NCBI RefSeq assembly: GCF_004001065.1
Contig: NZ_BIML01000002.1
Coordinates: 306,839 to 370,838, forward strand
DNA: 64,000 nt
Direction of reading: 5' to 3'
Source of the DNA: Paenibacillus xylaniclasticus
GTDB taxonomy: Bacteria; Bacillota; Bacilli; Paenibacillales; Paenibacillaceae
Below, in pieces: positions 47,101-54,943 of this stretch (position 1 is the first letter of the stretch; every line of letters begins with the position of its first letter). Below the pieces are notes generated by a model, which had not been told where the DNA came from, did not search any database, and saw nothing but the letters and a program-made list of their open reading frames with translations. The position numbers were made by a program, and so were the translations under genes.

Positions 47101-48144
47101 TTATGATGATTTTCTTGTTTGTCTTTTTGTCTTCGATTTTTGTTTTTGGTTTTGCTCTCTGACAAGTGCTTCTTCTTTTCTTCTTTTAATTTCAACAGCT
47201 TCAAAATAATTAAACCGATCATCCCCAAAAGGATTTACCGCATACCTTTGATTAGATCGAGTTAGCCTATGAAAGGCATCGTGAAGAGAGTCTTCATTGA
47301 TGTAATCCAGACCCCGTTTTAATGAAAGCTTTGTCGCCTCAATTAATAAATCCTTGATGTAGCGTGGGACTCCTTCGGTTACATAGTGAATTTTAGATGC
47401 TAACACGGGATCACTAAGATTCGAATATTCCGATAACGGCAACTCCTCGTCCAGTTTTTTCAGAAACATTCGAAATTTTTTCTGTTGCGCTTGATCTTCA
47501 AATCCGAATGGTTCAAGGATAATTCTTCTCGGATATCTCCCGTCAATCTGCTCATTATATTCAAAGATTGCTTCCGATTCCGGGAGACCACAAAGAATAA
47601 CCGGGATATTCAGCTCCTCCGTAAGTAATTTGAGCCAGTCGGAGGCTGTAGCTAGAACGTTTTGGGTGTCCCTATCGATCAGATGTTGAAATTCATCAAG
47701 GATAATCATTTCCGTCTGACAATCATGTACAAATTGTACAATTCGTCTACCCAGTTCTTCGTCGGTACCAGAGTTTGCAAACAAATCTCCCATTTGTCCC
47801 AGAATCTTGGAAGCTAGCGCTTTTGGAGTTTTTAAGCGAGGCGGGACCTTAACATATAAAACGGGAATGATAGTCCCGGTATCCGTTAGTCTTCTGGGAA
47901 ATTGTTCGACGTATTTTGTCACAATTGTCGTTTTTCCGGCTCCGGTTCGCCCGCAAATATTAAGCTGAGAAGCTTGTACAGAGCCCTTCGAGGTGATGTG
48001 TATTTCCTCGAGTTCTTCATATACTTCTTGATATTGCGGATGTGTAACAATGATTTTCTTAACGTGCTCTACCCTTTTCGTATATTCATGGTCACGGTAA
48101 TTTAATGCTTTCCCATTGAGTGAACCAAATATTGAAGGTTTCAT
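47101..48144 (-). CDS. tnsC: TnsC/TniB-like AAA+ transposition regulator
   Basis: 347 aa AAA+ ATPase. Walker A GRTGAGKT is at 65-72, Walker B IILDEFQH at 147-154, and the sensor region LCGLPESEAIF near 213. It assembles on target DNA, links the TniQ selector to the TnsAB transposase and provides target immunity. Its start overlaps the tnsB stop by 4 bp. The C-terminal 40 residues are very basic. Confidence 0.92.
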   Translation of the reverse strand: MKPSIFGSLNGKALNYRDHEYTKRVEHVKKIIVTHPQYQEVYEELEEIHITSKGSVQASQLNICGRTGAGKTTIVTKYVEQFPRRLTDTGTIIPVLYVKVPPRLKTPKALASKILGQMGDLFANSGTDEELGRRIVQFVHDCQTEMIILDEFQHLIDRDTQNVLATASDWLKLLTEELNIPVILCGLPESEAIFEYNEQIDGRYPRRIILEPFGFEDQAQQKKFRMFLKKLDEELPLSEYSNLSDPVLASKIHYVTEGVPRYIKDLLIEATKLSLKRGLDYINEDSLHDAFHRLTRSNQRYAVNPFGDDRFNYFEAVEIKRRKEEALVREQNQKQKSKTKRQTRKSS

Positions 48145-50246
48145 TTTTCTCCTCCTCTGCTACGATACGTAACTCCCCAATCTTCGTCCAACTCATCATC
48201 GAAAAGTAAGAGCGGTAAATCTTCTGTTTCCTCTTCAGTTTCGGTATCAAAATATCGCTCTAGGGGTTCTGCACTTGATTTTGACTTACTATCGTGCTGA
48301 GACTCTGGAGTTAAAGATAGCTCCCCTTTGAAAATCAATGATTCTAGCCGTTCCGGTGCAATCTGGGCTTCATGCAACAGTTGGATAGAAGATAGATGCT
48401 TGTAATGCTCGACAGCCCTTAGATCATCAGGCAGCTTCTCAAGTTGCACAATTTCTTTTCGACTGTTGCTGACGATATCCTCCACGTTCTGATAAGCATA
48501 CGCCAAATGTGAGGTGTCAAATTCGTTGTACTCTTTATTTTTCCGATGATTATGATATTTCAGTTGTGCCCAATGGACCGGAAGATTCTCATCGATATTT
48601 TTCTTTCGCAAACTGTTTCGTACGGGATATGCCTCGATATATTGTTCAAGATCTTCATCAAGAACATAAATCGTGCGCATATCTGAGGGGTTAAATCGGA
48701 CTCTAACGTTTTTGTCCTGTTTTTTGCGTTTCATCTTATCCAGCAATTGCATTAAGGCTGTACTTTGGAAAAACTGACCTTGGAGTTCAATACCTTTGTT
48801 CGTTATTTTTCGGTATTCAATGCCCGTGGATAAAAGCATGATGAGATCCTTCTTTTGCATAGGCAATGTTCGATGAACTTTCCAGTCTTTTATTCCTTGT
48901 TCCCACAAGAAAGCCGGTGTTCCCCCGCGAGAAATGTTATAATCATTAGCAATAAGATCCACTATGAGAATATGCACTATTTCATGTAATGCCTTTAATG
49001 TCAGACAAGCTTTACCAGTGGAGTCGTACAGAGCGCGCATCTTGGGATCAGAAAAACTGGTTCCTGGGACGCTGTGGAACAATTTTTCGTTCATTGTTCT
49101 GAACATGCGCTCAATTGTACCTTTGTAGTGACCGGCTTTAACTGGGCAGAACTGAACTTCAATACCGATTAAACTGAGGAACTCCTCTAAATCCTCAGCA
49201 TCATGTACCTTGGCGTTATCCACAACGATCACTTCAGGTTTGCCAAATGCCGTCCAATCGTGTTGAAGTCTTGGATACAACTTGCGAATATGTGTTTTAG
49301 GCAGCATAGCGTGAAGCAAGCATTGTTTAATCGCTTTAGCGTTTGGCTCCCCAAGCCAGAGTTCATATCCAAGCCCATAACCCGTTGCCTTGTCAACAGC
49401 ATGGATTAAGTGGAATCGTTCCTTCTTGGAATTCAGTGTATCAACTACAAATAGATCAAGCGGGGTCCAGTCAATTTCTACCCTTTGAAGTGGCCTTTCT
49501 ACATAAACTTCTGTTGTAGCACCGTATTTATTTAAATTAGCTTGAACAGTACCGAATCGAGCGCGATCCTTCAAATATGTCTTTCGTAGATGTTGAATTA
49601 CCCGGTTAGTCGTCGCTCTTCCGCAAGGATGTATTTTTCCCTCTTCAGGACGTGTTTCATTTAGCTTTTTCAGTTCCGCCTTCATTTCAATATGAATTCT
49701 TCGGTTTGAAACATCCAGTCCCTCTTTGTCGTATTTTTCCACAAGTTTCTCGATGATTTTTTGTATTTCAATTGGAATCTTAAATTCTTTAGTACCTTTT
49801 AGATCGTTACGCGGCAGCAGACTACGTTTGTCATGAGTTTCGTCCCAGCGTTTTTTCCATCTATACAATGTGGAAACCGAGGAAATATACTGTCTCAAGT
49901 CATCTGAAAGTGACTCAATGTAGGTTTTATAATTTGCGGGCTTAATTTGTCCCATCAAAATGGGCTCCAGTATCTGATATCTCTTATTGATGATGTTCCG
50001 CTCGTCATCACTAAACAAGTCAACATCATGTTGCGAGACTTCGGCTTTTTCTTCAATAAAATCTCGTTTCACAATTAAGCGTTCGTCATTCCAAGCTTCG
50101 AGTAATTCGTTAACAGAATAAACTTCAACCAGGTCGTACGATAAATTGGTTACTTCCACTTCGTCATGGTCCAAATACTTTCGGATAAGAAACTCTTGCT
50201 CCTTCCATCGAAACCTTAGACCCGGTAAGAAAGCAAATCCCTGCAT
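48141..50246 (-). CDS. tnsB: TnsB DDE transposase
   Basis: About 701 aa. HTH domains in the N-terminal third are followed by an rve/DDE integrase core with Asp 259 (RVEIDWTPLD), Asp 343 (VIVVDNAKVHD) and Glu 379 (KGTIERMF), and a C-terminal beta-barrel (LQGQFFQSTALMQLL). It cuts the 3' ends and joins them to target DNA. The ATG at 50,246 has GAGAGGAG seven bases upstream and follows the tnsA stop directly. The longer frame to 50,291 overlaps tnsA. All three catalytic residues are intact. Confidence 0.93.
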   Translation of the reverse strand: MQGFAFLPGLRFRWKEQEFLIRKYLDHDEVEVTNLSYDLVEVYSVNELLEAWNDERLIVKRDFIEEKAEVSQHDVDLFSDDERNIINKRYQILEPILMGQIKPANYKTYIESLSDDLRQYISSVSTLYRWKKRWDETHDKRSLLPRNDLKGTKEFKIPIEIQKIIEKLVEKYDKEGLDVSNRRIHIEMKAELKKLNETRPEEGKIHPCGRATTNRVIQHLRKTYLKDRARFGTVQANLNKYGATTEVYVERPLQRVEIDWTPLDLFVVDTLNSKKERFHLIHAVDKATGYGLGYELWLGEPNAKAIKQCLLHAMLPKTHIRKLYPRLQHDWTAFGKPEVIVVDNAKVHDAEDLEEFLSLIGIEVQFCPVKAGHYKGTIERMFRTMNEKLFHSVPGTSFSDPKMRALYDSTGKACLTLKALHEIVHILIVDLIANDYNISRGGTPAFLWEQGIKDWKVHRTLPMQKKDLIMLLSTGIEYRKITNKGIELQGQFFQSTALMQLLDKMKRKKQDKNVRVRFNPSDMRTIYVLDEDLEQYIEAYPVRNSLRKKNIDENLPVHWAQLKYHNHRKNKEYNEFDTSHLAYAYQNVEDIVSNSRKEIVQLEKLPDDLRAVEHYKHLSSIQLLHEAQIAPERLESLIFKGELSLTPESQHDSKSKSSAEPLERYFDTETEEETEDLPLLLFDDELDEDWGVTYRSRGGEK

Positions 50247-50247
50247 A

Positions 50248-50901
50248 TCAATTCTCCTCTCCGTATTGGATGGACACAATCGTCTGTTCATTTAATTCCG
50301 AAGCAAATAAATCTGCATAAACCTTTTGGTGGTAAATCAATTTATAAACGCATTTGTAAAAAGTCGATTCGTCTAGATCAGAACAATTTGACCTTAGCAT
50401 TTCAATAGTTGAGGCACCTGTGTTTTGAAGAGTATGGAGCACATAAACAAGGTCGTTGAATTCTGTCCATTCATACCCCATCGCCCGAAGCTTGTCCAAA
50501 TTCTCTTGCAAATGACCTTGAAATATTTGCTCTTCGGTTACGATTTGATAATCCCAACCCTGTGATTCGCAATACATGCGACCGATAATAAATTTGATGA
50601 TAATTTCCGGATTTTGCGTCTTAGACTTGGCCTTTACTTCCACGATCCGGACACGACCGTCACTTGTTATGACTTTGAAATCCGGATAATACTTTCGTTC
50701 CCTTCCCTTGTATTCATATAAGAGACAAACCGGTTGTGACTCCACTTCGATCACTTCTCGATCGAAGTCAAGCAAACGAACAAAATGACGTTCCAACCGA
50801 CTTTCACAATGAATCATTTTATTGTTCTTCAAGAGCGGAACCTTCCAACGAAAATGCCGACCTTTTACAGGTTTTATGCGTCTGGCTGACCGTTTTTTCA
50901 T
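50248..50901 (-). CDS. tnsA: TnsA endonuclease
   Basis: 217 aa. The restriction-enzyme-like N-terminal domain has Glu 37 (SRLERHF), Asp 74 (YYPDFKV) and the E-V-K triplet 88-90 (RIVEVKAKSK). The C-terminal part is helical (LRSNCSDLDESTFYKCVYKLIYHQKV). It cuts the 5' ends, so with TnsB the element should move by cut-and-paste rather than by cointegrate formation. It lies directly upstream of tnsB. Confidence 0.92.
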   Translation of the reverse strand: MKKRSARRIKPVKGRHFRWKVPLLKNNKMIHCESRLERHFVRLLDFDREVIEVESQPVCLLYEYKGRERKYYPDFKVITSDGRVRIVEVKAKSKTQNPEIIIKFIIGRMYCESQGWDYQIVTEEQIFQGHLQENLDKLRAMGYEWTEFNDLVYVLHTLQNTGASTIEMLRSNCSDLDESTFYKCVYKLIYHQKVYADLFASELNEQTIVSIQYGEEN

Positions 50902-50977
50902 GACTTTACTCCCCCCTCAGTACTTAGCTTGTCCAATTCTAGTAATCTATAAACCTATTACTCTTGGTCACAATAAT

Positions 50978-52726
50978 TTATTCCCATGTATTTAAACCCA
51001 TAACACGCATTAACATTGGAGTTTTTAGGTATAAATAAGCAATTGCACCATCAACACTTGGACCTGAAATTGGTTGAATCCCCCTATCATCCAACCACTC
51101 CAATAATCGCTTGCTACTTCGAATTTTCGGATGTAGTTTTACCAATGATGTTAATGGAATATACTGCGAAACGAACTGATCGTAGAGTCCTTTGGTTATT
51201 GCAAGTTTTTTCCTTGTAGTCCGAAGAAATCCCTTACTTATCCATGATGACAGAGCTTGATTTTTTACCATCATAAGTTCAGCTGCTTCTTGTATAGTTA
51301 AGCCTATTTCTTTAGGAAGCTCCTTAACTTCCGATATTCGGAAAATCAAACGGTTCAAGCCTGTTTTTTCTTCGACCATTCCACACGGCTTAATTTTCCT
51401 ATCTAACAGCGCAACAATAAACTCACTTATTCGTATTTTTCGATTTAACACTGTTTGAATATGTTCAAAATCTACTGTTTCTTTTATATCCGTATGCAAT
51501 GGAACATCATCAAGATAGACCTTTTGTATTTTTTTTATACTTTCCAGAGCACAATAACGCACCCCTTTTTTTCCCTGTACCATATAAATTTTCCCTAGCT
51601 CTATTAAATCTTCGATAATATACTCCGATATTCCTAAAATTTTTACTGCAGTTTTCATATCAACGTAATTATCATTTACTGGGTTAACTTTAATATTCTT
51701 CTCAGTCTGGGATAACTTCATTTCTATTTTCTTCTTCAATTTTTTTAAGAAAGGGGCTTCTGCAGATTTTACGTCGCAATAATCGAGAAATGATTTTGAT
51801 ACAAACGAATATTCCGCTGATCCTAAATGTCTGAGTAGATGATAATGAAACGAACCAAATTCTTTTAATATTTCATAATCTTTGTACGATTTCGGAACAG
51901 TACGATAATTATCGATAAAACTATGAAATGAACGAGGCCAATCAGCAAACATTTGGAATGTTCTAGTCGTAGTTTCATGAAGATAATTTGGTTTATAAAC
52001 CTTGGAATAACTCACCTTCACCTGGGATGATTTAATTTGGACGTAGTAATAACAAAACAGTATATGTAGGTATAGAAAATGACGTAAGCTAAGTTCTTGG
52101 ATTTCTTTCGATGAAAAAGAATACGAAGATCGAATATTTAATAATTTTTCATTAATCCACTTTGATAAAAGCGTCTCGGAATTAGGAACTTTTTCTATGT
52201 TGCATCTCCGTAAATCAAATCCACAATTACAGTGAGTAAGAAAGCGACGTATCGGTGAAATATATAGTTTGCATTTAGGGCAGTAGAATACCAATTTACA
52301 TTGATGAATATGGCAAGTCGTAATGACTTTGATTTCCCAAACTTTTCGATGGTAGGGTTGTTCAATAAGACAAACTGGACATACCTGACAATATCCGGTT
52401 GGGCACATTCCGAACGAACTGATATGTCTAAGTATTTTTTCATCTTCACTTCCATACATCCCCATTTGATAAAAAAAAGTAGAACTTAAAAGACAATGCT
52501 CATCTATTTTGGTCAACTCGCACAGTTTTGATATGTCCACCTTCCCAGTGACCATTAATAAACTCCTTGGATCAACTCCGGCAATTAATGATGACAGTTT
52601 ATATAATTTTCTTGGTGTTGTTCTGTTAGCTTGAGATAATCGAATCATGTACCCCCTTATGCTCTCGTCAGCATAAGGGACTACTCTCTTAATTAATACA
52701 TTTCCCAGTGTGATCACCTCATTCAT
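50978..52726 (-). CDS. TniQ/TnsD-like target selector 2
   Basis: 582 aa. The TniQ domain (YADESIRGYMIRLSQANRTTPRKLYKL) is followed by zinc-finger cysteines (CPVCLIEQPYHRKVWEIKVITTCHIHQCKL...CPKC...CNCGFDLRRC) and C-terminal HTH segments (VDMKTAVKILGISEYIIEDLI; LTIQEAAELMMVKNQALSSWI). It is the first gene of the tns operon, 76 bp before tnsA. It diverges strongly from TniQ 1, so the two probably read different targets. The start at 52,726 abuts an operator-like repeat. A start a few codons further in is possible. Confidence 0.88.
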   Translation of the reverse strand: MNEVITLGNVLIKRVVPYADESIRGYMIRLSQANRTTPRKLYKLSSLIAGVDPRSLLMVTGKVDISKLCELTKIDEHCLLSSTFFYQMGMYGSEDEKILRHISSFGMCPTGYCQVCPVCLIEQPYHRKVWEIKVITTCHIHQCKLVFYCPKCKLYISPIRRFLTHCNCGFDLRRCNIEKVPNSETLLSKWINEKLLNIRSSYSFSSKEIQELSLRHFLYLHILFCYYYVQIKSSQVKVSYSKVYKPNYLHETTTRTFQMFADWPRSFHSFIDNYRTVPKSYKDYEILKEFGSFHYHLLRHLGSAEYSFVSKSFLDYCDVKSAEAPFLKKLKKKIEMKLSQTEKNIKVNPVNDNYVDMKTAVKILGISEYIIEDLIELGKIYMVQGKKGVRYCALESIKKIQKVYLDDVPLHTDIKETVDFEHIQTVLNRKIRISEFIVALLDRKIKPCGMVEEKTGLNRLIFRISEVKELPKEIGLTIQEAAELMMVKNQALSSWISKGFLRTTRKKLAITKGLYDQFVSQYIPLTSLVKLHPKIRSSKRLLEWLDDRGIQPISGPSVDGAIAYLYLKTPMLMRVMGLNTWE

Positions 52727-52853
52727 TTGACCAAATAGTCAATATTTTATTTTTGATGACTTTATAGTCATTTTTTGTTCTATATTATCCGACAAAAAAT
52801 TCATTGTCAATATTATTTTGACTAAATAGGCATTTTGGTGCACAATTAGTCAA
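52727..52853. promoter_or_regulatory. Four operator-like repeats between tniQ2 and the Xre-type regulator
   Basis: Sixteen-bp imperfect palindromes: TTGACCAAATAGTCAA (52,727-52,742), ATGACTTTATAGTCAT (52,756-52,771), TTGACTAAATAGGCAT (52,818-52,833) and GTGCACAATTAGTCAA (52,838-52,853). Consensus about wTGACTwwATAGTCAw. The first touches the tniQ2 start and the last lies just before the regulator's ribosome binding site. They are probably the regulator's binding sites, controlling both promoters. Confidence 0.7.
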
Positions 52854-52869
52854 TAAGGAGGTGCACTAC

Positions 52870-53637
52870 TTGAAATATTACGCAAAGCTTTTAAGCCAAT
52901 ACATTGATGATTCTGGAATGACTCTAAAGGAAATCAGTAATAAGCTTTTAGAAAATGGTCTGAGTGTCGACAGTTCTTATATAAGTAAAATAAAAACAGG
53001 GGCTAAACCCCCTGCATCCGAAAGTATATCCCGAGCTTTGGCTAAAGTCCTGAATGGTAATCCTGAAAAGCTTATTTTTGCTAGTTACTTAGATAAAGCT
53101 CCCGATGAAGTAAGGGAAACCTTCGAGCAACTGGACTGTATGGTAGATGAAACGTTAAAGAGTATTTTTCTTCATTCATCCAGCCCACAGCTAGCTGCTA
53201 TCATTGATAGGCTCCGCCGGTTTGAAATTGATCAATTAAGACCATTTTGCGTATTTGATCAGTTAAATTTGAATGAAATTCCATCTGGTTCTCAGACTTT
53301 AATGCTTGATTTTCTTGATATTATTCTTAAAGAAGAACTAGACCATAAAGGAAAACTTAAACTTATTCCAGTGATTATAGAATTTTTAATGAATTCGCAA
53401 AAAGATCTATATAACATTAGAAACAATCATCTTCTTCGTTCACGTCCTTCTAAATCAGAAGAAGACCAGAGTGACCTAGATTATCAAAATGAACTCATAG
53501 AAACGGCAAAAAATCTTAACCTATCAATTTTATTTTTGGATGGGGAAAGAGAGATCGTTTCTAGAGCTGAGGGAAGGTATCTAAAAAAATGCCTGGAATC
53601 TTTACGTAGTTATAAAAAAGAGGAGTTTGGGGAGTGA
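52870..53637 (+). CDS. Xre-type HTH regulator of the transposon
   Basis: About 255 aa from TTG 52,870, which has AAGGAG nine bases upstream (GTG 52,861 is too close to that site). The N-terminal Xre-type HTH (MTLKEISNKLLENGLSVDSSYISKIKTG) is followed by a helical region of unknown fold to residue 255. It is divergent from the tns operon, with four operator-like repeats between them, so it most likely represses transposition and itself. An inducing signal is not evident. Confidence 0.82.
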   Translation: MKYYAKLLSQYIDDSGMTLKEISNKLLENGLSVDSSYISKIKTGAKPPASESISRALAKVLNGNPEKLIFASYLDKAPDEVRETFEQLDCMVDETLKSIFLHSSSPQLAAIIDRLRRFEIDQLRPFCVFDQLNLNEIPSGSQTLMLDFLDIILKEELDHKGKLKLIPVIIEFLMNSQKDLYNIRNNHLLRSRPSKSEEDQSDLDYQNELIETAKNLNLSILFLDGEREIVSRAEGRYLKKCLESLRSYKKEEFGE

Positions 53638-53713
53638 AAAACTAATTTTTATTAATAGTGTTGAAAATGGAATAGCGCGTCATCCAGGGAAATAATCAGC
53701 AAGTAAAATTAGC

Positions 53714-53756
53714 GAAGTTTTTGGCTGCCGCTGCTTCTACTGCAGTCAGAAACTTC
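53714..53756 (+). terminator. Hairpin after the regulator gene
   Basis: Arms GAAGTTTTTGGCTGC and GCAGTCAGAAACTTC pair with two mismatches around a 13-base loop and run into TCTTTAATTTT. It lies 77 bp past the regulator stop. The rest of 53,638-53,873 shows no gene. Confidence 0.55.
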
Positions 53757-53873
53757 TCTTTAATTTTGGCTAAATGTCACCATTAACCGGATTAAGTTCT
53801 GCGACCTCTTATTGCATCACCTTCGAGATGCTGTCATCGATTAATAAGACCTAACTCGAAAACCATTGCAGGA

Positions 53874-54074
53874 TCAATCAATTTCAATATCAATTTGATG
53901 GCTATTTTTGCCCGCATACCCATGCATCCTTACATATCTTAAGGCATGCTGAATTCCGTGTACTTTCCCTTGAAGAAATAGGTTTTCCGGATCACTCTGA
54001 AGTTCATGACCTAGTTCCATCAGATAAGATTCCAAATATTCAATCAGATAATCAATCGATTGTTTCTCGTTCAT
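53874..54074 (-). CDS. Small hypothetical protein (66 aa)
   Basis: 66 aa, acidic and helical (SIDYLIEYLESYLMELGHELQSDPENLFLQGKVHGIQHALRYVRMHG). It is 46 bp downstream of the 130-aa gene in the same direction, so the two are probably co-transcribed. I do not recognise a family. Confidence 0.5.
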   Translation of the reverse strand: MNEKQSIDYLIEYLESYLMELGHELQSDPENLFLQGKVHGIQHALRYVRMHGYAGKNSHQIDIEID

Positions 54075-54120
54075 ATCAAAATATTACCTCAACCCATCAA
54101 ATTTATAGGTTAGCATATCT

Positions 54121-54513
54121 TCAGTCCAGCCCACTTTTATTATCTACCCAACGTTCCTTATATATAGTTTCAGCTTCTTCCGTTGGCATTTGATTCAAAA
54201 GCTCCTCAAACTCAAGAATGAGTGCAGCAGCATCCATTGAATCAGCATAACCAACTTTATCGAGAGCAGCAATTAATGATCCAATCGACTGTTTATAAGA
54301 AATCTGGCTATTTAACTTATAGGCTAGATTGTCTACAAACAATTCGCTATTTGAAAAAGCCACTTTTTGAAGATTTGGATCTTCAGTCTTTAAAAATCCG
54401 CGTATAGATGCAAGATAATTTGCAAGTGTGGTTTCACCTGAAAGTTTATCAATATGACGATCCAAAACATCGATTAAAAACTTTACTTTTTCGGAATCAT
54501 TTAGCAAGGACAA
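54121..54513 (-). CDS. Small hypothetical protein, possible immunity protein
   Basis: 130 aa, helical and acidic (FLIDVLDRHIDKLSGETTLANYLASIRGFLKTEDPNLQKVAF...ALILEFEELLNQMP). The start is probably TTG 54,513 with a weak ribosome binding site. A truncated copy of its first 35 codons lies at 28,515-28,618. In both places it follows the end of a degenerate frame. That, its size and its acidity would suit an orphan immunity protein, but this is a guess. Confidence 0.55.
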   Translation of the reverse strand: MSLLNDSEKVKFLIDVLDRHIDKLSGETTLANYLASIRGFLKTEDPNLQKVAFSNSELFVDNLAYKLNSQISYKQSIGSLIAALDKVGYADSMDAAALILEFEELLNQMPTEEAETIYKERWVDNKSGLD

Positions 54514-54519
54514 GTTCTT

Positions 54520-54735
54520 TCACACCCAATACCTTTAGATTTCTTATTTATGCTTTAGTTCCAATAACATTTGTACGAGGACCGTCAATATTGAACCCGT
54601 AGCTTTCCCTTATTTCCCTCATCACAATTATAACAAAACAAGCGATTAATTCGAGATAAAGGTTTAGCCGCCTTCTCGAAAATCGCTTGTTTCCGTGACC
54701 ACGCTTAGTCACATATTTATTTTACCATAAGCCAA
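54520..54735 (-). pseudogene. Degenerate remnant related to 28.6-28.84 kb
   Basis: The block at 54,627-54,735 matches 28,730-28,840 closely, but one extra base shifts the frame relative to the 61-aa frame there, and the rest has decayed. It contains the inverted repeat ACAAGCGAT...ATCGCTTGT. It is probably the relic of a gene that preceded the 130-aa gene. Confidence 0.5.
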
Positions 54736-54792
54736 CAAATTCAACCAAACACTACAGAGTCAATGTTCTATCTCGCATATTTATCCAATAAA

Positions 54793-54917
54793 ATGCATAA
54801 ACATTGATCGTTAGAATATTTATTCAAATCGATGAATAAAACAATTTTTTATCGTTTTACATGAGCCACTTTTGTCATCAGTTATAGCCATTTTAGCAGC
54901 TTTCATGATCCATCACA
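54793..54917 (-). repeat. Transposon right end with TnsB-type repeats
   Basis: On the minus strand, R1 (54,890-54,917) reads TGTGATGGATCATGAAAG and matches left repeat L1. R2 (54,843-54,869, GTGGCTCATGTAAAACG) matches L2, and a weaker relative may lie near 54,820. The motif ATGCATAAACATT at 54,793-54,805 is the inverted copy of the left-end 13-mer. Repeats are packed more tightly than on the left, as in Tn7. Confidence 0.72.
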
Positions 54918-54943
54918 AAGGTCCCCCTCTTTGCTACTACCTA
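54918..54943 (-). other. Right half of the split nrdJ terminator, with target duplication AAGGT
   Basis: On the minus strand, after the nrdJ stop, it reads TAGGTAGTAGCAAAGA then GGGGGACC then TT, where the transposon begins. This is the 5' arm and half loop of the nrdJ terminator. The other half is at 23,634-23,656. Confidence 0.88.

Larger units (their letters stand above)
23657..54917. mobile_element. Tn7-like transposon inserted in the nrdJ terminator
   Basis: 31,261 bp. Evidence for the ends: 5-bp direct repeats AAGGT flank the element; the two termini match in inverted orientation over about 18 of 23 positions (TATGATGAATCACGAAA versus TGTGATGGATCATGAAA), with further inverted repeats inside each end; and removing the element plus one AAGGT recreates the nrdJ terminator with a UUCG tetraloop. 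It carries tnsA, tnsB, tnsC and two tniQ genes. Insertion is 21 bp plus the duplication past the nrdJ stop, the geometry used by Tn7 beside glmS. The left end begins TAT where TGT is expected. Cargo: a Gabija-type pair, a type I R-M system and a five-gene unassigned system. Confidence 0.9.

Noticed and set aside
43993..54917. CRISPR-associated transposon (two TniQ proteins suggested it)
   Set aside because: No cas genes and no regular repeat-spacer array are visible anywhere in the element.
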